From an uncultured Prevotella sp. (GTDB taxonomy: Bacteria; Bacteroidota; Bacteroidia; Bacteroidales; Bacteroidaceae), in the NCBI GenBank assembly GCA_947072805.1, contig CAMTJK010000189.1:1-5655 (forward strand): a stretch of 5,655 nt of DNA, given 5' to 3'. The notes below the pieces were generated by a model. That model ran no database searches and was not told the origin of the DNA. It was given only the letters and a program-made list of their open reading frames with translations. Within the stretch, counting starts at the first letter, position 1; the number at the start of each line of letters is the position of its first letter. Shown here piece after piece: positions 1-5,655 of the stretch. A program made the translations under genes and the position numbers.

Positions 1-53
1 AAAAAATGGGTTGAATGATTGTAAAAATGGATAAGTCTTTCTTTTTCTGGCTG

Positions 54-61
54 CAAAGTTA
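54..61 (-). promoter_or_regulatory. Candidate Bacteroidetes -7 box reading leftward
   Basis: On the minus strand this reads TAACTTTG, a match to the Bacteroidetes -7 consensus TAnnTTTG. It would drive a minus-strand gene starting beyond the left edge. I could not find a TTG or TTTG -33 element on the minus strand at the expected distance of about 20 nt, so the call rests on the -7 box and its AT-rich intergenic setting only. Confidence 0.25.
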
Positions 62-118
62 TATATAATGTGTGAATATTTGTTTGTTTGTACGAAATAG
101 TTTCTCTTATGTATCAAT

Positions 119-142
119 TAATTAGCTGTAAAAAAGCAATTA
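119..142. repeat. Imperfect inverted repeat (weak hairpin)
   Basis: Bases 119-126 pair with 136-142 as a 7-bp stem with one bulged A (124) around a 9-nt loop. It lies about 140 nt beyond the stop codon of the sulfatase-maturase-type gene. Only two of the pairs are G-C, and the T run on the minus strand falls in the loop rather than after the stem. It is therefore not a convincing intrinsic terminator, although it could fold weakly at the end of the minus-strand transcript. Confidence 0.2.
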
Positions 143-280
143 GGAGACAATGGAAACCGGTACGAAGAAGCAAGCCTTTCACGAATTGTAAAACGAAATG
201 ATAATAGTTTTAAATCCAAATCGCTCGTCAGACAGTATGGTGATAAATTGCTCATAACATTATAAATACCGTTTTTTGCG

Positions 281-1507
281 TCAGATATATAGCTTTTGCA
301 TTGCGGTATCGTTGATAATGTTAGCCGGTGCACGCCCTTCAGCCAGCTCTTGCGCCATGAAATCCATTGCGGGCGCAGCATGTTGGAAGAAGCGGCGGTA
401 ACCCTCGCAGAGCAGGTTCAGTCCGCTTTCTCCGTAGCAGTCGTGCAGCAGACGGTTCTTGGGACACTCGCCGTTGCACAGGGACAGCCACCGGCACTCG
501 CGGCACTGGCGCGGAAGAGAAGTACGTTTGGCACTGCCGAAATGCCGGAGACGCTTGTCGAGCATCATCTCGGTGATGCTTCTGTCGCCGATATTCCCCA
601 GACGGTACTCCGGAAACACGAAATGGTCGCAGCAGAACATGTCGCCGTTGAACTCCATGGCTGTGGCTTGTCCGCAGGTGGGAGCCATGGAGCATATTCC
701 CGGTGCTACACCCACGCGGTTGGCAAGTGTGGCATCAAACAGTTGCACGAATGTCTCGCCTACGTCGCGGCGCACCCACTCGCTGAATACAGTGCAGAGA
801 AAATTGCCCCATTGTCTCGATGAAATCGACTCTTTTGACAGTTTCCGCATCATTTCAGCCTCGTCTTCTCCGTTGCTGTCGATGGCTGTCGCCACCATGC
901 CGTCCGTGCGTTCCACAATGGGTGTAAACTGGATGTAACGGCAGCCTATGCTCTTGAAGAAGCGGTAGAACTCAAGCGGATGCCCGACGTTGGCACTGTT
1001 CACCGTTGCCATGGCGTTCCACTGTACGTTGTAACGGTCGAGCAGTTCTATGCCGCGCATCACCTTGTCGAACGAGTTTCCGCGCAGAATGTTGTGCAGA
1101 TGGCGCGGACCGTCGATGGAAACACCTACGAGGAAGTTGTTGTCGCGCAGAAATTCGCACCATTCGTCGTTGAGCAGTGTGCCGTTTGTCTGCAGACAGT
1201 TGTCTATATGGTGTCCTGCAGCGTAGCATTTTTGCAGTTCAAGAGCCTTCTTGTAGAATTGCAACGGGCGCAGCAGCGGTTCGCCTCCATGCCATGTAAA
1301 CAGCACATCGGGTGTGGTTTGCGCCTCTATGTATTGTTGTGTGAACCGCTCGAGAATGTCGTCGGACATGCAAAAATCGGCGGTTTCATCGAAGAAATGC
1401 CGTTTCTCCATGTAGTAACAGTAGCGGCAGACAAGGTTGCAGCGTGAGCCTGCCGGCTTCAGCATTACGTAGAACGGACGTGCAAATGGATGGCTGTTTA
1501 TCTTCAT
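281..1507 (-). CDS. Anaerobic sulfatase-maturating enzyme-like radical SAM/SPASM protein
   Basis: This cytoplasmic [4Fe-4S]/S-adenosylmethionine enzyme family oxidises a Cys or Ser in type I sulfatases to the catalytic formylglycine without oxygen. The 408 residues show the radical SAM CX3CX2C triad (C23, C27, C30) followed by HGGEP (73-77), QTNGT (106-110) and SIDG (130-133). The C-terminal SPASM region has C272, C278, C293, C335, C338, C344, C348 and C367, the complete set for two auxiliary clusters. Their spacing closely follows, from memory, the characterised Clostridium perfringens enzyme. D294, directly after C293, corresponds to its catalytic aspartate. The ATG at 1507 lies 16 residues before the conserved PAGSRCNL region's cluster and only 20 nt after the preceding stop, so it is the natural start and the gene is probably cotranscribed. 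Bacteroides homologues have been called chuR. No sulfatase lies in the window, so the substrate is inferred from the family; another SPASM peptide-modifying role is less likely. Confidence 0.9.
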   Translation of the reverse strand: MKINSHPFARPFYVMLKPAGSRCNLVCRYCYYMEKRHFFDETADFCMSDDILERFTQQYIEAQTTPDVLFTWHGGEPLLRPLQFYKKALELQKCYAAGHHIDNCLQTNGTLLNDEWCEFLRDNNFLVGVSIDGPRHLHNILRGNSFDKVMRGIELLDRYNVQWNAMATVNSANVGHPLEFYRFFKSIGCRYIQFTPIVERTDGMVATAIDSNGEDEAEMMRKLSKESISSRQWGNFLCTVFSEWVRRDVGETFVQLFDATLANRVGVAPGICSMAPTCGQATAMEFNGDMFCCDHFVFPEYRLGNIGDRSITEMMLDKRLRHFGSAKRTSLPRQCRECRWLSLCNGECPKNRLLHDCYGESGLNLLCEGYRRFFQHAAPAMDFMAQELAEGRAPANIINDTAMQKLYI

Positions 1508-1527
1508 GGCTGCGGTGCTGCTTTTTC

Positions 1528-2424
1528 TTAGTATTCCACGTAAGGTTCGAGCCTTTCTATGGCTTTGGGCGGGAAGTCGCGGTGCAGTTTCAGCTGTTGC
1601 AGGCTTTTCAGCGGACCGTAAAGCCGTCGGAAATCGTCGATGGCCTTAGCCTGGTGGAAGTTTATGTAAGGATGTCGTTTAAGTTGCGATATTGTCAGCT
1701 TGTTTATGTTCATGCGCCGTGTTGTCGGGTTTTCAATGACGAGATATTTCTTTGCTTCCTGCGGAAAATCGCCGATTTCATCGAGTTGGTCTATGCTGAC
1801 ATACCCTCCCAGCTTTTCGCCGTATGCAATGATGGCGCGTGCATATCCGCTGCCTATTCCCGGCACGTGTTTCAGTGCTGTGGTGTCGGCTCTGTTCAGC
1901 ACAATGTGCTCGCCCTCCTTTAGTTTTATGGGGAAGCGCACGGTGTCACGGTCTTCGTAGCTTGCTTCGGGCAGCGATGCGGCAGGCAGGTAGTCGGGCG
2001 AAATGCGTATGTATGGCTTCAGCCGCCTGTACATACCGACGGTAAGACCGGGCAGATGGGCAAAATCTTCCGCCCTGCGGTACACGCCGCCGTGTGCTCT
2101 GTACTTATATATGCTGCGCACCTGCCACGGTTGCAGTCCGAGGCGGAGCAGCGTCGTGCTGTCTGCCGTGTTGGGGTCGAAGGTGAAGAGTTCCGCCTTC
2201 GCTTCTGCAGTATAATAATACCCTTGTTTTTTTCGATGAAATGGGGCCTTTTCGTTGCTTTTCCCCGATTCCATCGCAATATTCTCCGCGCCGTTCTCTT
2301 CAGTCGTGCCCTTGTCGCCTTCATACATCCACATCAGTACCATGCAGATGCCTGCCATTATCAGCAGGCCAACAAGTATCCTGCTGTCCGACTTTCGATA
2401 GTAGAATTTGTCAGAAATCTTCAT
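1528..2424 (-). CDS. Membrane-anchored protein with three ComEA-like helix-hairpin-helix modules
   Basis: The 298-residue product has a short basic N terminus, one hydrophobic segment (about 16-33) that looks like an uncleaved membrane anchor, and a charged linker (about 35-78). Three helix-hairpin-helix modules of the ComEA type follow, at about 82-141, 174-230 and 238-298. Module 2 is the most canonical, with LNRAD (176-180), PGIG (188-191) and an AxAIIAY-like helix. Module 1 has DPNTAD (83-88) and LPGL (124-127). Module 3 begins NINK (239-242) but has HPYI where the hairpin glycines are expected. Such modules bind DNA backbone nonspecifically, and in Gram-positive ComEA one C-terminal pair captures DNA during uptake. 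Here the DNA-binding part would face the periplasm if the anchor is N-in, which is my inference. The gene sits 27 nt after transporter A and 20 nt before the maturase gene. No competence gene is adjacent, so a role in transformation is only a possibility. Confidence 0.8.
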   Translation of the reverse strand: MKISDKFYYRKSDSRILVGLLIMAGICMVLMWMYEGDKGTTEENGAENIAMESGKSNEKAPFHRKKQGYYYTAEAKAELFTFDPNTADSTTLLRLGLQPWQVRSIYKYRAHGGVYRRAEDFAHLPGLTVGMYRRLKPYIRISPDYLPAASLPEASYEDRDTVRFPIKLKEGEHIVLNRADTTALKHVPGIGSGYARAIIAYGEKLGGYVSIDQLDEIGDFPQEAKKYLVIENPTTRRMNINKLTISQLKRHPYINFHQAKAIDDFRRLYGPLKSLQQLKLHRDFPPKAIERLEPYVEY

Positions 2425-2451
2425 TTACGTTGATATTTCCCAGCCTTTCCG

Positions 2452-3813
2452 TCAGATAATATGCAGCTGATGGAGGAAGATGAGTGCAATACATATAGGG
2501 CAGATAATCTTCACCACATAAAGGTATGTGTGGAAGAATCGTCCCGGCAGCGTGCCGTTGTTGGTAAATTCGCCTCTCACCACGTGATGCGGCGCGAACC
2601 AGCCGATGTATATACATGTCAGGAAGGCGCCCATAGGCATGAGGAACTGTGCCGTAAGGCTGTCGAAGAAGTCCATGAGCGGTTTTCCCATCACGCTTAT
2701 CTGTGGCAACATTCCCACGGAGAGGGCGCACAGCACGCATATCACCGATGTGATGCCCGTCACTATCCATGCCGCGCCGCGCCGTTTCAGTTGCATCTCT
2801 TCGTGGAAGAACGCCGTGCCAATCTCGTGCATGGATATTGTAGATGTGAGAGCGGCGAGAGCCATGAGGGCATAAAACAGTATGGCTATTATGTAACCTA
2901 CCATAGGTATGGACGAAAAAGCCTGGTGGAACACGTTGGGCAGTGTTATGAAGAGCAGCGACGGACCGCTGTCGGGACTGATGCCGACCGAAAATGCGGC
3001 GGGAAATATCATCAGTCCGGCAAGGATGGCCACGATAGAGTCGATGACGGCTATCTGTCCTGCTGCCCGTAGCAGGTTTATGTCCTTGCCAAAGTAAGAG
3101 GCGTAGGTGCAGAGACAAGCCGTTCCGAGGCTTAGCGAGAAGAAAGCCTGTCCCAGGGCTTCAAGAAACACCTCGCTGTCCACCTTGCTGAAGTCGGGCT
3201 TGAAGAGAAATTCTATTCCCTTGCCGGCGCCGGGCAGCAGACATGAAGCCACGACGATGATGAGCAGGAGCACGAAAAGGGTGGGCATGAGCATCTTCGA
3301 CGCCTTTTCTATGCCGCCGCGCACACCTCTCACTATGACTATGTGGGTGAGCAGTATGAACAATATACCCCACAGGGCCGACTTGTAAGGGTGTGACACG
3401 AAGGTCGAAAAGTAGTTCTTTACGTATGCGGTGTCGCCCACTATGTCGTCTGTCAGTGAAGAGGTGAAATATTCGAGACACCATCCTGCCACCACGGCGT
3501 AGAAGCCGAGGATGATGGTTGAGGTGACGATGCCGAGATAACCTATGGCCCGCCAGCCTTTGTTGCCCGACAGGTTGCCGTAGGCGCGTGCGGCGTTGGA
3601 TGCCGAGTGACGTCCCACTATAAACTCGCTCACTATGCCCGGCAAGCCGAGTATAAGTATGCAGGCAATGTAGATGATGATGAAGGCGGCGCCTCCGTTC
3701 TGTCCTGTCATGAACGGGAAACGCCATACGTTGCCAAGTCCCACTGCCGAGCCTGCCGTTGCGAGGATTATTCCAAGGCGGCTGCCAAAGTTGCCTCTGT
3801 CTTGTGGTGCCAT
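2452..3813 (-). CDS. Neurotransmitter:sodium symporter (NSS) family amino acid transporter, paralogue A
   Basis: This is a predicted inner-membrane Na+-coupled amino acid importer of the SLC6/LeuT family. At 453 residues, with about 11 hydrophobic segments, it fits the bacterial subgroup that lacks TM12 (Tyt1-like). TM1 carries the signature GSAVGLGNVWRFP (21-33), in which A23, V24 and N28 match LeuT sodium-site residues and R31 matches the extracellular-gate arginine. Y105 matches the TM3 substrate tyrosine, TM6 reads FSLSLGTA (225-232), and TM8 has the Na2-site ALTS (321-324). D258 in TM7 may supply the negative charge that chloride gives in animal homologues; this is inferred. The ATG chosen aligns exactly with the start of paralogue B and lies 13 nt after its stop, with no Shine-Dalgarno sequence, as is usual in Bacteroidetes. 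The substrate cannot be named; tyrosine, tryptophan or branched-chain amino acids are typical of the family. Confidence 0.93.
   Translation of the reverse strand: MAPQDRGNFGSRLGIILATAGSAVGLGNVWRFPFMTGQNGGAAFIIIYIACILILGLPGIVSEFIVGRHSASNAARAYGNLSGNKGWRAIGYLGIVTSTIILGFYAVVAGWCLEYFTSSLTDDIVGDTAYVKNYFSTFVSHPYKSALWGILFILLTHIVIVRGVRGGIEKASKMLMPTLFVLLLIIVVASCLLPGAGKGIEFLFKPDFSKVDSEVFLEALGQAFFSLSLGTACLCTYASYFGKDINLLRAAGQIAVIDSIVAILAGLMIFPAAFSVGISPDSGPSLLFITLPNVFHQAFSSIPMVGYIIAILFYALMALAALTSTISMHEIGTAFFHEEMQLKRRGAAWIVTGITSVICVLCALSVGMLPQISVMGKPLMDFFDSLTAQFLMPMGAFLTCIYIGWFAPHHVVRGEFTNNGTLPGRFFHTYLYVVKIICPICIALIFLHQLHII
2987..3033. repeat. 47-bp exact direct repeat, copy 1 (inside NSS transporter A)
   Basis: This block is identical to 4362-4408 and lies at the same codon position in the paired paralogue, offset by 1375 bp. 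It encodes residues 261-275 in TM7. All 15 third codon positions are identical, whereas codons immediately on both sides differ at synonymous sites. Confidence 0.9.
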
Positions 3814-3826
3814 GATATGAGTGTTT

Positions 3827-5188
3827 TTATATTATTCCGAGCTGGTGAAGAAAGATGAGCAAGATGGCTACGGGGCACAAAAACTTTATGCAGTAGAGGT
3901 AGGAGTGGAACATCCTGCCCCTCAGCGTGCCGTAGTTGGTAAACTCGTCGCGCACTATCTTGTGCGGTACCGCCCATCCTATGAATATGCAGGTAAGGAA
4001 ACCGCCGACGGGAAGGAATATCTGTCCGGTGATAAAGTCGAACCAGTCGAACAGCGACTTGCCCGCTATCTGCAGTCCCTCGTATCCTGCCAGCGACAGC
4101 GAGCAGAATGCTCCTATGATGCAGCATGTCACGGTCACGGTAAAGGCGGCTCCCTTTCTGCTGAGATGTGTTTCCTCGTGCAGGAAAGCCGTGCTCACCT
4201 CGTGCAGCGATATCAGTGAGGTGAGGGCAGCCAGCGACAGCAGGGCGTAGAACAGCAGTGAGATGATGTAGCCGACGAGAGGCATCGACGAAAAAGCCTG
4301 ATGGAACACGTTGGGCAGGGTGATGAAGATGAGCGACGGACCGCTGTCGGGATTTACTCCCACCGAAAATGCGGCGGGAAATATCATCAGTCCGGCAAGG
4401 ATGGCCACAATACTGTCTATAACGCTGATCTGTATGGCAGAGCGTGACAGGTTGGTCTGTCTGCTGAAGTAAGAGGCATAGGTGCAGATGCAGCCCATTG
4501 CGATGCTCAACGAGTAGAAAGATTGTCCGAGTGCACCGAGAAACACGTCGCTGTTTACCTTTGAGAAGTCGGGCTTGAAGAGGAAAGCAATGCCTTTGCC
4601 AGCCCCAGGCAGCATGCAGGAAGCGCCGACAATGCAGAGCAGAAGCACGAAAAGGGTAGGCATTAGCATCTTCGACGCCTTTTCAATGCCGCCGCGCACG
4701 CCTTTCACTATGACGAAATGGGTGATGAAAAGAAACATCACAGCCCACACTATGGGGCGTATCGGGTTCTGCGAGAACGTATTGAAGTATTCTTTGATGT
4801 AGTCGGGATTGCCGCTCAGTTCGCCGAACAGCGAGGCGTAGATGTATTGCAGGCACCATCCTGACACCACGGCGTAATATCCGGTGATGAGAAAGCCCGT
4901 GATGACACCCAGATAGCCCACGAGAGCCCACATCTTGTTGTCCGAAAGACTGCCGTATGCCCGTGCCGTGTTGGCCTGTGCGTGTCGTCCTATGATAAAT
5001 TCGCTTATCATGCAGGGTATTCCGAGCAGCATGACGCAGGCAATGTAGAGAAAGATAAAGGCGGCACCGCCGTGTTCGCCTGTCATATAGGGAAATCTCC
5101 ACACGTTGCCCAGACCTACGGCAGAGCCTGCCGTGGCAAGGATAACACCGAGTTTGCTGCCGAAATTTGCTCTCTTCAGTTCTTCCAT
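3827..5188 (-). CDS. Neurotransmitter:sodium symporter (NSS) family amino acid transporter, paralogue B
   Basis: This is the first gene of the minus-strand group and a second 453-residue, about 11-segment Na+-coupled amino acid importer. It aligns with paralogue A from end to end without a gap, with 294 identical residues by hand count (about 65%), so the pair arose by tandem duplication. The TM1 sodium-site signature (21-33), TM3 Y105, TM7 D258 and TM8 ALTS (321-324) are all conserved. TM6 differs: YSLSIAMG (225-232) replaces FSLSLGTA, changing the positions equivalent to LeuT F253, G258, F259 and G260 that shape the substrate pocket. The most divergent parts are the TM3-TM4 loop (about 121-150) and TM9 to the TM9-TM10 loop (about 351-380). 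The start at 5188 is the only ATG that leaves the full TM1 and it aligns with paralogue A. A -7 box on the same strand lies 28 nt upstream. A different substrate preference from paralogue A is likely but inferred. Confidence 0.93.
   Translation of the reverse strand: MEELKRANFGSKLGVILATAGSAVGLGNVWRFPYMTGEHGGAAFIFLYIACVMLLGIPCMISEFIIGRHAQANTARAYGSLSDNKMWALVGYLGVITGFLITGYYAVVSGWCLQYIYASLFGELSGNPDYIKEYFNTFSQNPIRPIVWAVMFLFITHFVIVKGVRGGIEKASKMLMPTLFVLLLCIVGASCMLPGAGKGIAFLFKPDFSKVNSDVFLGALGQSFYSLSIAMGCICTYASYFSRQTNLSRSAIQISVIDSIVAILAGLMIFPAAFSVGVNPDSGPSLIFITLPNVFHQAFSSMPLVGYIISLLFYALLSLAALTSLISLHEVSTAFLHEETHLSRKGAAFTVTVTCCIIGAFCSLSLAGYEGLQIAGKSLFDWFDFITGQIFLPVGGFLTCIFIGWAVPHKIVRDEFTNYGTLRGRMFHSYLYCIKFLCPVAILLIFLHQLGII
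4362..4408. repeat. 47-bp exact direct repeat, copy 2 (inside NSS transporter B)
   Basis: This is the partner of 2987-3033, encoding the same TM7 segment (residues 261-275). The identity ends abruptly on both sides: residues 256, 257, 259 and 260 keep the same amino acids as in paralogue A but use different codons, and so do residues 276 and 277. Confidence 0.9.
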
Positions 5189-5211
5189 ACTGTTCGTTTA
5201 GGTCAAAATCA

Positions 5212-5243
5212 GTTGCAAAAGTATAAAATTATTCTTACTTTTG
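5212..5243 (+). promoter_or_regulatory. Bacteroidetes-type promoter for the VanZ-family gene
   Basis: A -33-like GTTG at 5212-5215 is followed after 20 nt by TACTTTTG at 5236-5243, which matches TAnnTTTG exactly. Both sequence and spacing fit the primary-sigma promoter described for Bacteroides. Transcription would start near 5250, about 15 nt before the ATG at 5264. Its -33 element directly abuts the opposing -7 box of the minus-strand operon. Confidence 0.6.
5216..5223 (-). promoter_or_regulatory. Candidate -7 box for the minus-strand transporter operon
   Basis: On the minus strand this reads TACTTTTG, an exact fit to the Bacteroidetes -7 consensus TAnnTTTG. It ends 28 nt before the ATG of transporter B, which would leave a leader of roughly 20 nt. 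The -33 element is poor: the nearest candidate is TTAG at 5250-5247, with a long spacer of 23 nt. The box is the mirror image of the plus-strand -7 box at 5236-5243. Confidence 0.5.
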
Positions 5244-5253
5244 TGCCTAAATT

Positions 5254-5258
5254 GGAAG
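5254..5258 (+). promoter_or_regulatory. Possible ribosome binding site of the VanZ-family gene
   Basis: GGAAG lies 5 nt before the ATG at 5264. It is purine-rich and close to a Shine-Dalgarno core, which none of the minus-strand genes in this window clearly has. It favours the ATG over the in-frame GTG at 5258, which would overlap it. Confidence 0.4.
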
Positions 5259-5263
5259 TGAAT

Positions 5264-5655
5264 ATGACTGTTTTGCGTCAAATAGTAAGGAAAGTAAGGT
5301 TTTATCCGTTTTCGGTAATGCTTTTTGCGGTTATATGGTACCTGTCTTTTTTCACGCCGCCAAAGACCGAACTCGACAATGTTGCCTTCATAGACAAGTG
5401 GGTACATATAATAATGTATGGAGGCACGTGCGGCGTTTTGTGGATAGAATATTTGCGGAGGCACTCTTCAATAGGTCTCTGCCGCGTTGTGATATGGGCG
5501 TGGCTGGCACCTGTTGTGATGAGCGGTGTCATAGAATTGTTGCAGGAATATTGCACCGGCGGGCGCAGAAGTGGCGACTGGATAGACCTCGCCGCCAACG
5601 CTACGGGCATTACCCTTGCCATGATGGCAGGACTTTTGTTCAGAAAAATACGTAT
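5264..5655 (+). CDS. VanZ-family membrane protein, 3' end beyond the window
   Basis: The reading frame is open from ATG 5264 to the right edge: 130 codons with no stop, so the C terminus is missing. Four hydrophobic segments are visible at about 16-31, 46-64, 75-93 and 110-126. VanZ-family hallmarks are DKWVHIIMY (44-52) at the start of segment 2, and SGVIELLQEY (87-96) followed by RRSGDWIDLAANATG (101-115). The founding member VanZ gives low-level teicoplanin resistance in enterococci, but most family members, including the small chromosomal ones in Bacteroidetes, have no assigned function, so drug resistance should not be inferred. The size suggests that only a few residues are missing. The gene is divergent from the transporter operon across 75 bp, with its own promoter and a possible ribosome binding site. 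An in-frame GTG at 5258 is a less likely start. Confidence 0.85.
   Translation, partial: MTVLRQIVRKVRFYPFSVMLFAVIWYLSFFTPPKTELDNVAFIDKWVHIIMYGGTCGVLWIEYLRRHSSIGLCRVVIWAWLAPVVMSGVIELLQEYCTGGRRSGDWIDLAANATGITLAMMAGLLFRKIR

Larger units (their letters stand above)
1..280. other. AT-rich intergenic region without a recognisable gene
   Basis: This stretch is much richer in A and T than the rest of the window and lies downstream of the last minus-strand gene. I see no reading frame here that resembles a protein family. It contains a short run of three TTTG units at 79-90, a Bacteroidetes -7-like box on the minus strand at 54-61, and an imperfect hairpin at 119-142. No tRNA, riboswitch or strong intrinsic terminator is visible. 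It probably contains the 3' end of the minus-strand transcript and the 5' region of a gene lying off the left edge. Confidence 0.6.

Noticed and set aside
119..142. Intrinsic terminator for the minus-strand operon
   Set aside because: The stem is AT-rich and bulged, and the T run sits in the loop rather than after the stem, so I list it only as a weak inverted repeat.
109..201. Plus-strand 30-codon open frame encoding a very basic peptide
   Set aside because: It is too short to judge, has no clear promoter or ribosome binding site, and frames of this length occur by chance. The basic composition follows from the A-rich sequence.
118..381. Minus-strand 87-codon open frame overlapping the end of the sulfatase-maturase-type gene
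   Set aside because: Its first third lies inside the maturase gene in another frame and the rest runs through AT-rich noncoding sequence. The protein has no recognisable motif.
296..823. Plus-strand 175-codon open frame antisense to the maturase gene
   Set aside because: It is a shadow frame opposite a gene with a complete set of family motifs, and the translation looks like no known protein.
980..1923. Two long plus-strand open frames (980-1447 and 1444-1923) that nearly abut
   Set aside because: Both are antisense to strongly supported genes and have no family motifs. Their length reflects the codon bias of the opposite strand.
2411..3118. Minus-strand 235-codon open frame overlapping transporter A
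   Set aside because: It is another frame of the transporter gene. The in-frame transporter protein shows TM1 to TM11 hallmarks, while this translation is rich in Arg and His without structure.
2452..5188. Mobile element flanked by the direct repeats in the two transporter genes
   Set aside because: The repeats are internal coding segments at equal codon positions in paralogues. There is no transposase or terminal repeat.
5198..5622. Two minus-strand open frames opposite the VanZ-family gene and the divergent promoter
   Set aside because: The plus-strand frame has clear VanZ motifs and a promoter. The minus-strand translations have no recognisable features.

Overview
The window looks like chromosomal DNA from an anaerobic Bacteroidales bacterium, possibly Prevotella-like. 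The evidence is an anaerobic sulfatase-maturase-type radical SAM protein, Bacteroidetes-type promoter elements (TAnnTTTG with an upstream TTG), the near absence of Shine-Dalgarno sequences, and a large membrane-anchored ComEA-like helix-hairpin-helix protein. Genus-level assignment is a guess from style only.

Layout. Bases 1-280 are AT-rich and I see no gene there; they hold a weak promoter-like box pointing left and a weak hairpin. Four genes then lie head to tail on the minus strand and are read from right to left: NSS transporter B (3827-5188), 13-nt gap, NSS transporter A (2452-3813), 27-nt gap, a triple helix-hairpin-helix protein (1528-2424), 20-nt gap, and the radical SAM/SPASM sulfatase-maturase-type enzyme (281-1507). 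The short gaps suggest one transcription unit. A 75-bp divergent intergenic region (5189-5263) separates this unit from a plus-strand VanZ-family membrane protein gene (5264 onward) that runs off the right edge.

Function. The two transporters are collinear tandem paralogues: 453 residues each, no indels, and 294 identical positions (about 65%) by hand count. They keep the same sodium-site residues but differ at substrate-contact positions in TM6, so they probably import different amino acids. The maturase carries every cysteine and the catalytic aspartate expected of the family, but no sulfatase lies in the window. The helix-hairpin-helix protein would bind DNA from a membrane anchor. No shared pathway links the four genes clearly, and the grouping may be transcriptional convenience.

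I found no clearly new system. The most informative signals are a 47-bp block of exact identity between the two transporter genes with abrupt edges (a gene-conversion signature), the divergence of their TM6 substrate residues, and a pair of opposed -7 boxes forming an inverted repeat in the divergent promoter region.
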